Source of the DNA: Acidobacteriota bacterium
GTDB taxonomy: Bacteria; Acidobacteriota; Vicinamibacteria; Vicinamibacterales; CAVVIG01
DNA length: 9,543 bases
NCBI GenBank assembly: GCA_003222555.1
Contig: QHWL01000047.1
Location: 1-9,543 of the forward strand
Direction of reading: 5' to 3'
Shown piece after piece: positions 1 to 6,373 of the stretch (positions are counted from its first letter, which is position 1; every line of letters starts with the position of its first letter). A program made the translations under genes and the position numbers. The notes beneath the pieces were generated by a model. That model was not told the origin of the DNA. It ran no database searches and saw nothing but the letters and a program-made list of their open reading frames with translations.

Positions 1-520
1 GGATGCTGCCCAGATCCTGGCGAACGAGCTCGAAGCTCGGGATGCCCTCTTGCAGGTCACGCGAGACCGCCTTGGGCCCGTTCTCTTCGAGAATCGATGC
101 AATAACCTCGTCGCGTACCGCGAGGTAGCCTTTCCAGTCGCGGGCGAAGCGCTCCGCAGGGCCGGACATGGGTGTACGGCCTGCATCCACGCGCATCTCT
201 TCCATGATGAGATCGACCTGAGCGCTGGCCATGCGGGACTGATCGGCGTATTTGACTTGAAGATTGGGGTCGCGGGTCGTCAACGCGTAGAGCACGCTCC
301 GGCGGGTCTCTTGGATCTGGTACTGGAGCTCCCCGATATCCTGCAGGCGGCCAACCACTACGCCGTAGGTTTCGCGGGCCCTCCGGTTACTCCCCCTCAA
401 ATCGAGCAGCGTCACGGCGCCGACGAGCAACACTCCAAGGCCCACCGTCAGGAGAGCCAGAGGCAGCCAGTCGTCACGGAATGGCTGGCTCGGCGCCGGC
501 GGCGAAGGAGGGTGCGCCAT
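1..520 (-). CDS. Membrane receptor N-terminus, four-helix-bundle-type sensor domain (partial)
   Basis: This is the N-terminal 173 codons of a gene that continues beyond the left edge. A short Pro-rich cytoplasmic tail (residues 1-17) is followed by one hydrophobic membrane segment at about 18-39 (LPLALLTVGLGVLLVGAVTL). After that comes a long, polar, helical stretch (about 44-173) with regular Gln, Glu and Arg spacing (LQYQIQETRRSVLYAL, then RMASAQVDLIMEEMR). This layout is typical of the periplasmic 4HB_MCP-like sensor domains of chemotaxis receptors and sensor histidine kinases. The output domain lies outside the window, so kinase, chemotaxis receptor and cyclase all remain possible. The start is ATG at 520; an in-frame TTG at 526 is the only alternative before the upstream stop. 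The gene follows the substrate-binding-protein gene by 9 nt with no clear ribosome binding site, so translation is probably coupled. Coding assignment is firm; the domain name is inference. Confidence 0.8.
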   Translation of the reverse strand, partial: MAHPPSPPAPSQPFRDDWLPLALLTVGLGVLLVGAVTLLDLRGSNRRARETYGVVVGRLQDIGELQYQIQETRRSVLYALTTRDPNLQVKYADQSRMASAQVDLIMEEMRVDAGRTPMSGPAERFARDWKGYLAVRDEVIASILEENGPKAVSRDLQEGIPSFELVRQDLGSI

Positions 521-529
521 GGCCAATCG

Positions 530-1102
530 TCAGGGTTGAGGGTCGTTGCGGATGGTAAGGGAATAATTCGGCGCGCCTGGCATCCGGCCGTCGATGCGAA
601 CGGTCTTGACCGACGTGTCGGCGTCGACCTGCCGGACAAAGCCGATCGCCCCTGGAACATTCACAAGGAACCGCCGCACCAATTCGGAGGTACTGAGCAT
701 CCGGGGACCATTAGGAATCTGTCCCGTAAAGGTGGCGCGGAGAAAATACCGGGTAAACCCAGCCTCGTTCATGCCATAGACAAGAGACAAGACGGCCTGG
801 CGCTCCGGGATCCCCGGCTCGTGAAGGGCTACGGTGATCTTGCGGCCGTCGGGCCAGTGCGTACGCTCGACCATGACGATGTTCCGAAGCTCTTTCAGCG
901 TGAGATCCTCGACTGGATTGGACAGATTGACGATGACGGCTAATTGGTCTGCGCGCGCAGAGAGCTGTGGGCGTTGCTGGCTCGGAGTGGGCGTTTGAGC
1001 CGCCGCGCTAACCGCCGTTCCGGCAGCGACACTCGCGCCCGCCGCGAGGGTCAGCGCCGCAACGACGAGACGCGCGATCGGCCGAGATATGTGCATGACC
1101 AT
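530..1102 (-). CDS. Small PstS-like periplasmic substrate-binding protein
   Basis: This encodes a 190-residue exported protein. Residues 1-36 look like a Sec signal peptide: Arg near the N-terminus, a hydrophobic Ala/Leu/Val core and an AAA-Q cleavage region. The mature part carries features of small PBP-like (phosphate ABC transporter binding protein-like) proteins: an opening AVIVN strand, the segment LTLKELRNIVMVERTHWPDG, a FLRATFTGQIP segment, and the closing VPGAIGFVRQVD and VKTVRIDG strands. The mature length (about 155 residues) is well below a full PstS, so it is a reduced binding protein. No ABC permease or ATPase gene is adjacent. The partners are instead a porin-like gene upstream and a membrane receptor downstream, which suggests ligand presentation to the receptor. 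ATG at 1102 overlaps the upstream stop as TGATG; a TTG at 1105 and an ATG at 1096 are alternatives. Ligand identity (phosphate or other oxyanion) is inference. Confidence 0.82.
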   Translation of the reverse strand: MVMHISRPIARLVVAALTLAAGASVAAGTAVSAAAQTPTPSQQRPQLSARADQLAVIVNLSNPVEDLTLKELRNIVMVERTHWPDGRKITVALHEPGIPERQAVLSLVYGMNEAGFTRYFLRATFTGQIPNGPRMLSTSELVRRFLVNVPGAIGFVRQVDADTSVKTVRIDGRMPGAPNYSLTIRNDPQP

Positions 1103-2322
1103 CAAAAGGTGAATGCCAGTTGGCTCGCGAAGCCATTCACGGTTGGCAGTCCGCGGCGGACCGTGCGCTCGTACTGAGCCTTGACCGCAGCGAACTTCCC
1201 CAGGTCGTAGCGCAGCCCAATGGTCGGGCCGTACCGGTGACCGAGCGCGCGGAAAGCAGCGTCAGCGTCGTTCGCATCGACGTACTGATACCGGAAATAG
1301 GGGCGCGCGCTGGCGAACTCCCGCGAGACCTGGCTGTAGAAGCCTCTCGTGACGGAATCGGAAGCGGGCATCAGCCGCGCGCTCCGCACCGCAACCGCCT
1401 CGTTGAGCCATTCGAACGCTTGGTTCAGATAGACCGCGTGGACGGCGAAGGTGGTCTGATTGATAGCCGGCGCATTCGGCGGGTGGAGCCGGTCTCGATG
1501 CGTGGAGAATCCGACCTGCAGCCCGGAAAGAATCTCGGGCTTGGCGAAGATGCCGACGTTTACGGCCTTCCCATCGTTTTCGTCGATGAGATTTTGGGTA
1601 GGCTCGGCGGCCGTGCTCTGCGAGCTTTGCCCGTTGCCCACCTCGAACACATAGTTGAGGCCAAGTCGACCTGTAGGGAGACGTCCGGAGGCGCTGACGC
1701 CGATGTCGTGAATAGGAATCAGCCCGCCGCGGTAGGCGAAGATCGTCGGTCGCGTGACCGCCGTCTCGAACCAGGAGCCGTGGTGATAGGCCGTGTTGTA
1801 GAAGCCGATGCCCGTGTGATATCGCCCTACTCCGACAGTGAGGTAAGAGCCGGGCGTGTACTTGAGAAGCAAACGCTCGGCGTTGATAACGTAGCGATTG
1901 TCGTTTCCGGCCTTGAACACCAGCTCGCTCAGGATGTTTAGATGGTCGGTCAAGTTCGACGTGAGGAACAGATCGAGCTGGCCAAGGGCGAACGAAGCCG
2001 TTTCGCCCAGTTGATCGCTCGCCCGGAATCCCACGTCACCGAACCAGTGAATCTCGGCCAAGGGCGAAACCCGCGTTTCGGGGCTGGTCAGGTCGGTCGT
2101 GTGCGAGCCGTGGTCGCTCTGCGGCGGGTCATCCGGTAGTGCACTGTCGGCGAGCGGCGTTGGCTCCGCGGCTTGTCGGAGCACGCGGACCTGCCGCTCC
2201 AGCTCGTCCACGCGCTCGAGCAGTCGGCGGGTGGTTTCCTGGTCCGCGGTCTCCGGTTGCGTCTGCGCGGTCACCGGCCACGCAAGCATCAACCAGCAGG
2301 CCGCCAGCGCCGAACCCCGCAT
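1102..2322 (-). CDS. Porin-like outer-membrane beta-barrel protein with N-terminal coiled coil
   Basis: This encodes a 406-residue protein from the chosen ATG at 2322. That start places a signal peptide at the N-terminus (MRGSALAACWLMLAWPVTA, then Gln). The frame stays open to a TTG at 2442, and an ATG at 2373 is possible, but both would bury the signal peptide. Residues about 25-52 form an amphipathic coiled coil (RRLLERVDELERQVRVLRQA), as in trimeric porins with a periplasmic stalk. After a Pro/Ser-rich linker, residues about 85-406 alternate polar and aromatic residues in the manner of beta strands, for example LGQLDLFLTSNL, YLTVGVGRYHTGIGFYNT and RPYFRYQYV. The chain ends in ASQLAFTF, a C-terminal phenylalanine typical of Bam-recognised barrels. 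It is probably a passive channel or an outer-membrane partner of the downstream binding protein and receptor. The substrate is unknown. It resembles phosphate-selective or general porin-like proteins, but no specific family is claimed. Confidence 0.8.
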   Translation of the reverse strand: MRGSALAACWLMLAWPVTAQTQPETADQETTRRLLERVDELERQVRVLRQAAEPTPLADSALPDDPPQSDHGSHTTDLTSPETRVSPLAEIHWFGDVGFRASDQLGETASFALGQLDLFLTSNLTDHLNILSELVFKAGNDNRYVINAERLLLKYTPGSYLTVGVGRYHTGIGFYNTAYHHGSWFETAVTRPTIFAYRGGLIPIHDIGVSASGRLPTGRLGLNYVFEVGNGQSSQSTAAEPTQNLIDENDGKAVNVGIFAKPEILSGLQVGFSTHRDRLHPPNAPAINQTTFAVHAVYLNQAFEWLNEAVAVRSARLMPASDSVTRGFYSQVSREFASARPYFRYQYVDANDADAAFRALGHRYGPTIGLRYDLGKFAAVKAQYERTVRRGLPTVNGFASQLAFTF

Positions 2323-2459
2323 GGTCGCGCTTCGGCATCGCCCCCTTCGCGGCGGCTGGAGACATGTGGTCATGGGATTCAGGATGACAGGAGCGGGGGA
2401 CGTCCGTGTGTTCGCTTCGGCACATAAGCCGACTCGTTGCAACGCCGCGCAGTCCGGTA

Positions 2460-2548
2460 CGGGCTCAGGTCGAGCGTGAGATGAGCATCACGAGACCGTG
2501 GCCAATCTCGCCGCCCGCGCCGGTGATCAGGATGGCTGGTTTCCGCAT
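2460..2548 (-). pseudogene. Decayed 5' end of an NAD-dependent epimerase/dehydratase gene
   Basis: From ATG at 2548 the minus strand reads MRKPAILITGAGGEIGHGLV, an exact short-chain epimerase N-terminus: a beta strand followed by the NAD-binding GxxGxxG loop (GAGGEIG). The GEIGHG wording is typical of one epimerase subgroup. The frame ends at TGA (2465-2467) after only 27 codons, whereas these enzymes are about 300 residues long. Immediately after, in a different frame (2483-2460), lies HLTLDLSP, which resembles the second strand and acidic residue (VTLDL.P) that normally follows about 10-15 residues later. The simplest reading is a gene fragment with an out-of-frame internal deletion and loss of the remaining 3' part. 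No further epimerase-like sequence is visible towards the porin gene. A tiny expressed peptide is possible but unlikely. Confidence 0.6.
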
Positions 2549-2749
2549 GTGGTTGTGACCGAGGCACGGCAGCGGGCGATCTGATTGAGATGTGAGGTGT
2601 TATTGCCGCGCGTCGAGCACGTATGAAGCGAAGCTATCGCGGTGGCGCAGGTCTTCAGAGCGTCTGAAAAAACGGGACAATTGGCGGTCATTCAGGCATC
2701 CTCCGACGTGGATCCGAACCCCAGATTTTCATGGGCTCTTCGGTCCCGC
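2549..2749. other. Intergenic stretch without an intact gene
   Basis: This is the spacer between the epimerase remnant and the end of the hypothetical-protein gene. Only short open frames occur on either strand, none with a recognisable protein pattern or convincing start. It contains a 15-bp perfect palindrome at 2654-2668 (TTCAGA-GCG-TCTGAA) next to an A-tract at 2667-2672. Transcription from the minus-strand operon enters from the right. On that strand the T-tract comes before the hairpin, so this is not a standard intrinsic terminator. No tRNA or other RNA gene is seen. Confidence 0.5.
2654..2668. repeat. 15-bp inverted repeat (TTCAGA-GCG-TCTGAA)
   Basis: Two perfect 6-bp arms surround a 3-bp centre. 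The palindrome lies about 80 bp downstream of the hypothetical-protein gene and about 105 bp upstream of the epimerase remnant. It could be a protein-binding site that served the lost epimerase gene, or part of a weak stem at the operon end. A palindrome of this size can also arise by chance in a window this long. Confidence 0.35.
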
Positions 2750-3250
2750 TCACACGGTCAGACCCTGTAACTCGGGCAGTCCTCGCAGCGCCTCCCAGGT
2801 CTCCGCGCCCTGATATAGAAGCGTGTTCAGATAGACCGAGACGTCCGCGGCCGGGAACTGCTGCGCGAGCTGCGTTGCGGCCGGCGCGACCTTCGCCGGA
2901 TCCGGCGTGACCTTGTCCTCCTGAATGAGCCCATTCTCGTGCGCGATGCCGAGCGAGTCGAGAAACGCGCCCATCATTGCCCGCTGCTCGGCGAGGTGAT
3001 AGACGATGAGCGCCTTCGCGGCGAGCGCGTCGGGGAGGGTCGGCAGGCTCGCCAGATGGCGCGCCTTTCGCTCCTCTTCGAGCGACACGACAGTTTTAGG
3101 GCGGAACTTTTTCTGCTGCGCGATGAGCAGCACGGCTTGGAGCTGGTCGTCGGCCGCCTGCTCGTCGTGCCAAAAGGCGCGCGCCGCCTGCAGCCGCTTA
3201 TCGCCGGTCATCCGCTTCCATAGTCGAGACGGCGTGAGCGTTTCGGTCAT
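2750..3250 (-). CDS. Conserved hypothetical protein, 166 residues, soluble and helical
   Basis: I do not recognise a functional family, although very similar small proteins seem familiar from acidobacterial genomes (memory, not a search). There is no signal peptide or membrane segment, so it is probably cytoplasmic. The sequence looks all-helical: an N-terminal part with SRLWKRMTGDKRLQAARAFW (residues 8-27), a basic conserved-looking segment AQQKKFRPKTV (44-54), a central helix rich in Ala and Leu (71-100), and a C-terminal Trp/Leu-rich end (TWEALRGLPELQ, 151-162). ATG at 3250 is 27 nt downstream of the acyl-CoA ligase stop; AAGGA lies upstream at a long spacing of 13 nt. It is the last gene of the maoC-hydrolase-ligase operon. 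Its position suggests a link to that pathway, but it could equally be a housekeeping passenger. Confidence 0.75.
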   Translation of the reverse strand: MTETLTPSRLWKRMTGDKRLQAARAFWHDEQAADDQLQAVLLIAQQKKFRPKTVVSLEEERKARHLASLPTLPDALAAKALIVYHLAEQRAMMGAFLDSLGIAHENGLIQEDKVTPDPAKVAPAATQLAQQFPAADVSVYLNTLLYQGAETWEALRGLPELQGLTV

Positions 3251-3277
3251 GGTAACAACCCAGTCCTTTTCGTTTTG

Positions 3278-4993
3278 CTACGCAGTGGGCACCGCTCTGT
3301 GAGCGGTCAGCCCGAGCTCCTCAATGGAAATTTCGCGCATCCTGAATTTCTGGATTTTTCCGGTGACGGTCGTCGGAAACTCGGTTGTGAACCGAAAGTA
3401 CCGCGGAATCTTGCACGTGGCAATCTGACCGCGGCAGAATGCACGGAGTTCTTCCGAAGTGGCGGGATGGCCCTCGCGCAGCCGGACCCAGGCACAGATT
3501 TCCTCGCCGTACTTCGGATCTGGCACGCCGACAACCTGAACCTCACCGACGCTCGGGTGCGTGTACAGGAATTCTTCGATCTCGCGCGGGTAGATATTCT
3601 CACCGCCGCGGATGATCATGTCCTTGATGCGGCCAACGATGTTCACGTACCCGCTCGCGTCCATGATGGCAAGATCGCCAGTGCGCATCCAGCCCGCGGG
3701 ATCGATGGCCGCCGCTGTGGCTTCAGCATCGCCCCAGTAGCCCAGCATCACTGAATATCCGCGTGTACAAAGCTCGCCCGAAACCCCGCGGGGAAGAACG
3801 CGTCCGGTTTCGGCGTCGGCAATCTTGCATTCCACGTGCGGATGAACTCGCCCAACCGTCGAGACGCGGCGATCGATCGCGTCATCTCTCAGCGACTGAA
3901 ACGACACGGGTGATGTTTCAGTCATTCCATAGCAGATGGTGATTTCGTCGACGTGCATCCGATTGATGACCTGTCGCATCAGTTCGACCGGACAAGGCGC
4001 GCCGGCCATGATGCCGGTTCGAAGCGAGCTCAGATGATACGCCCCGAAATTCGGATGATCGAGCTCCGCTGCGAACATCGTCGGCACCCCGTAGATCGAC
4101 GTGCATCGTTCCTCGTGGATTGCGCGAAGCGTCGCTTCAGCATCGAAGCTTTCCGCCGGGATCACGACAGCAGACCCGTGTGTCAGGGCGGCCAGGTTGC
4201 CCATGACACATCCGAAGCAATGATAGAAAGGCACCGGCACGCAAATGCGATCAGCCGAGGTGTATCCCAGAAGCTCACCGACGAAAAAACCGTTGTTCAG
4301 AATGTTGTGATGAGACAGCGTGGCGCCTTTCGGTGCGCCGGTCGTTCCGGACGTGTACTGGATGTTGGCCGGATCGTCGAACTGCAGGCTCCCCTCGCGA
4401 TCATCCAGCGAGAGCGCCGAACACCGGCTTCCGCGTTCGAGCAGCTCGGGCCACTCCAAACCGCCTGGGGCGCGCTCGCCAGTGCCGAGGTATACGACGT
4501 GCCGAAGTGAAGGCAGCCGTCCGCTTCTGAGATCACCGCTGTCCGCCGTGCGGAGTTCCGGACATAGTTCGACCAGCATCGCGACATAATCGCTGTTTCG
4601 AAAACGACGAGCGGTCACCAACAGGGAGATCCCGGATTGATTCAGGGCGTACTCGAGCTCCCTGAGGCGATACGCGGGATTGATGTTGACCAAGATGGCG
4701 CCGACGGCGGCCGCCGCATACTGCGTGACCACCCACTCGGCGCAGTTCGCACTCCAGATGCCGACGCGGTCGCCCTTCTCGACGCCGAGAGTAAGCAGCC
4801 CTTGCGCGGCACGACGGACTTCCCTGTCCATGGCGCGGTAGGAGTGACGCAACCGCTGATGACACGAGACGATGGCATCCTGGTCGCCGTGCTCCGCCAC
4901 CTGCCGCGCCAGGCACGAGCTGATCGTCTCGCCGATGAGCGGCGTATCCGACACCCCGTGAACGTACGACACCCCGGAACTGGTTCGCGTCAT
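3278..4993 (-). CDS. AMP-binding acyl-CoA synthetase (fatty-acyl-CoA ligase type)
   Basis: This encodes a 571-residue member of the ANL adenylating superfamily, which forms an acyl-AMP from ATP and a carboxylate and then the acyl-CoA. The core motifs are present: P-loop [11 protein letters not shown] (213-223), the substrate-pocket region VPFYHCFG (254-261), YGMTETSP (355-362), TGD (438-440), [16 protein letters not shown] (454-469) and the catalytic-lysine motif TGKIQK (544-549, Lys546). [15 protein letters not shown] is typical of fatty-acyl and medium-chain ligases. Length is normal and complete. ATG at 4993 overlaps the hydrolase stop as ATGA, showing translational coupling. Together with the hydrolase and MaoC genes it suggests activation and breakdown of a carboxylic acid. 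Chain length or aromatic preference cannot be read from the sequence. An acetoacetyl-CoA or aryl-acid ligase is possible. Confidence 0.92.
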   Translation of the reverse strand: MTRTSSGVSYVHGVSDTPLIGETISSCLARQVAEHGDQDAIVSCHQRLRHSYRAMDREVRRAAQGLLTLGVEKGDRVGIWSANCAEWVVTQYAAAAVGAILVNINPAYRLRELEYALNQSGISLLVTARRFRNSDYVAMLVELCPELRTADSGDLRSGRLPSLRHVVYLGTGERAPGGLEWPELLERGSRCSALSLDDREGSLQFDDPANIQYTSGTTGAPKGATLSHHNILNNGFFVGELLGYTSADRICVPVPFYHCFGCVMGNLAALTHGSAVVIPAESFDAEATLRAIHEERCTSIYGVPTMFAAELDHPNFGAYHLSSLRTGIMAGAPCPVELMRQVINRMHVDEITICYGMTETSPVSFQSLRDDAIDRRVSTVGRVHPHVECKIADAETGRVLPRGVSGELCTRGYSVMLGYWGDAEATAAAIDPAGWMRTGDLAIMDASGYVNIVGRIKDMIIRGGENIYPREIEEFLYTHPSVGEVQVVGVPDPKYGEEICAWVRLREGHPATSEELRAFCRGQIATCKIPRYFRFTTEFPTTVTGKIQKFRMREISIEELGLTAHRAVPTA

Positions 4994-5757
4994 CTTACGC
5001 GGGCGACAAAGGCCGCCATCGCCGCTTCAGCAGTACTGCGTTGGCCCATATGAGGAGTATGTCCGCATGCGGGCAGCATGAGGCTTTCGCACCGCTCACC
5101 GAGAATTCTGGCAATCGTCTCGACCTGCTTCTCGGTTCCGTACTCGTCGTCGAGACCCTGAAGGATCAAGGTCGGCGCGAGGACGCCAGGCAGGTATTCC
5201 TCGATATTCCAGCTTCGAAACTCCGGACTCAGCCACACGCCGGTCCACGCACGAAACAGCGGATCGACGCGCTCGCCGTGATACCGCGCCAGCCTGGACC
5301 GGAGATCGCTCTGTTCGTAAAGGGTCTCGATCCGAGCGATGCTCTTGACGGTCAAATCCTCTACGAACACGTGCGGCGCTTCCAGAATCAATCCCGCGCT
5401 TTGACCGATCCGTGAACCTTCGTAGATCAAGGCAATCGACCCGCCGTCACTATGTCCGACGAGAATCGGACGCCGGATGCCGAACGCGTCGAGCAGCGCC
5501 GGAAGCACGAGGAGCGCTTCCTCGTGCATGAAGCGGACGGTTCGCGGCCCGTCGAGCGGATCGGAAGCGCCATGTCCCCATCGGCTGTACACCAGACCGC
5601 TGCAGCCCGTTCGACGGCACAACGCCGCAGGAAAGTCCCGCCAGAGACTGACCGAACCCAGGCCCTCATGAAGAAACACCAATGTTGGTCCACCGCTCGC
5701 GCGCGACCCAATCCACTCGTACTCCAAACGATGGCCCGCCACCTGAATGAGAGGCAT
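4990..5757 (-). CDS. Alpha/beta-hydrolase fold enzyme
   Basis: This encodes a 255-residue soluble hydrolase. The oxyanion-hole segment is FLHEGLGS (28-35). The nucleophile elbow is GHSDGGS (101-107), with Ser103 as nucleophile. The acid is Asp203 or Asp204 in [10 protein letters not shown], and the base is His233 in PACGHTPH. The triad is therefore complete and the protein is of normal length, with no signal peptide. The HEGLGS...LWRDFP style is, from memory, common in hydrolases encoded beside benzoate-type and other acyl-CoA ligase genes. Roles could be thioesterase, carboxylesterase or C-C bond hydrolase for a ring-cleavage product. ATG at 5757 lies 48 nt after the MaoC stop, and the stop overlaps the ligase start, so the gene is central to the operon. 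The reaction class is secure; the substrate is unknown. Confidence 0.9.
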   Translation of the reverse strand: MPLIQVAGHRLEYEWIGSRASGGPTLVFLHEGLGSVSLWRDFPAALCRRTGCSGLVYSRWGHGASDPLDGPRTVRFMHEEALLVLPALLDAFGIRRPILVGHSDGGSIALIYEGSRIGQSAGLILEAPHVFVEDLTVKSIARIETLYEQSDLRSRLARYHGERVDPLFRAWTGVWLSPEFRSWNIEEYLPGVLAPTLILQGLDDEYGTEKQVETIARILGERCESLMLPACGHTPHMGQRSTAEAAMAAFVARVR

Positions 5758-5805
5758 TCCGGAAGATCAGCCGTTCAACTCGACGGGACAGCATCCGCCT
5801 GTCGC

Positions 5806-6249
5806 TCAGCGAGTCCTCGACACCAGGACCTTGCCGTCGGCCTGCGCGACCAGATCGCCGTGCTGGTTCCGGCACTCACCTGACAGAACGGTGATGCCCG
5901 CCTCGAGCCTCGGCTTCGGTATCTTGTCCGTGATTTTCCACGTCGAGGTCAACGTATCACCAGGACGGACGGGTAACAGGAAACGGCAGTTGTGCTCGAG
6001 GTACGCAATGGCCGTGGCATGGAAGTACATCCCAATGGGCGAGCTCATGAGCGCCGACGTACAAGCCCCGTGCAAGATGCGCCCGCCGAAGCGCGTCCGG
6101 CTCGCGTAGGACTCGTCCACATGGAGTGGATTGAAGTCGCCGAACAGGCCTGCGGCCACGACGAGATGCGTCTCTGTGATGGTCACCGCGGAGCCAAACG
6201 TGTCCCCGATGGAAACTTCCTCATACGTCTTACCGCGAATGCCGGACAC
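5806..6249 (-). CDS. MaoC-like hot-dog dehydratase ((R)-enoyl-CoA hydratase type)
   Basis: This encodes a 147-residue single-domain MaoC protein. The hydratase motif is intact: GDFNPLHVDESYASRTRFGG (37-56) with the catalytic pair Asp38 and His43, followed by RILHGACTSALMS. RPGDTLTSTW at about 95-104 is the usual second-half motif. Enzymes of this type add water to trans-2-enoyl-CoA, giving (R)-3-hydroxyacyl-CoA, or work on mesaconyl- or other branched enoyl-CoAs. The start is GTG at 6249, since the next Met is at residue 68 inside the fold; only AAAAAG stands upstream as a weak ribosome binding site. It is the first gene of the four-gene minus-strand operon and faces a second acyl-CoA ligase gene across 124 bp. 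Confidence 0.9.
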   Translation of the reverse strand: MSGIRGKTYEEVSIGDTFGSAVTITETHLVVAAGLFGDFNPLHVDESYASRTRFGGRILHGACTSALMSSPIGMYFHATAIAYLEHNCRFLLPVRPGDTLTSTWKITDKIPKPRLEAGITVLSGECRNQHGDLVAQADGKVLVSRTR

Positions 6250-6373
6250 TTTTTAACCAGCGGAACGGTTGGCCCAACTCTACCAAAACTCTTCTTATGC
6301 CGGTATACTTTTCGGCCCACATCGCCGCGCACGGGAGACCAGTGGGGATCTTCGAGAAAGGCCAGAGTTTGAT
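6250..6373. promoter_or_regulatory. Divergent promoter region between maoC-like operon and second acyl-CoA ligase
   Basis: This 124-bp region must start both the minus-strand operon and the plus-strand ligase. TATACT at 6304-6309 is a fair -10 hexamer for the plus direction, but no good -35 stands at 16-18 bp. GTATAC within it is self-complementary, so the minus direction could use overlapping bases. An 11-bp palindrome GTTGG-C-CCAAC (6268-6278) lies 18 bp from the maoC-like start and is a candidate operator. The opposite-strand frame extending the ligase to 6269 is an upstream extension, not coding by preference. Confidence 0.45.
6268..6278. promoter_or_regulatory. Candidate operator palindrome GTTGG-C-CCAAC
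   Basis: Two perfect 5-bp arms surround one central base inside the divergent promoter region. The site is 18 bp upstream of the GTG of the MaoC-like gene and 25 bp from the TATACT hexamer. The location suits a repressor controlling both directions, but no regulator gene is in the window and the repeat is short, so chance is possible. Confidence 0.3.

Noticed and set aside
50..943. Long plus-strand open frame of 297 codons
   Set aside because: It runs antisense across two well-supported minus-strand genes (the receptor and the PBP-like protein), is rich in Arg, His and Gly as mirror frames in G+C-rich DNA are, and shows no domain pattern.
1120..1941. Plus-strand open frame of 273 codons
   Set aside because: It is antisense to the porin-like gene, whose signal peptide, strands and C-terminal phenylalanine make the minus strand the coding one.
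2690..2740. tRNA-like T-arm sequence (GGTTCGGATCC on the minus strand)
   Set aside because: The arm pairs poorly and no acceptor stem, anticodon arm or D-arm can be built around it.
2592..2813. Short plus-strand open frame of 73 codons in the gene-poor stretch
   Set aside because: No ribosome binding site, no recognisable protein pattern, and it overlaps the 3' end of a supported minus-strand gene.
6269..6373. N-terminal extension of the second acyl-CoA ligase
   Set aside because: The extension would use a TTG start and cover the divergent promoter. The ATG at 6374 matches the usual N-terminus of the family.
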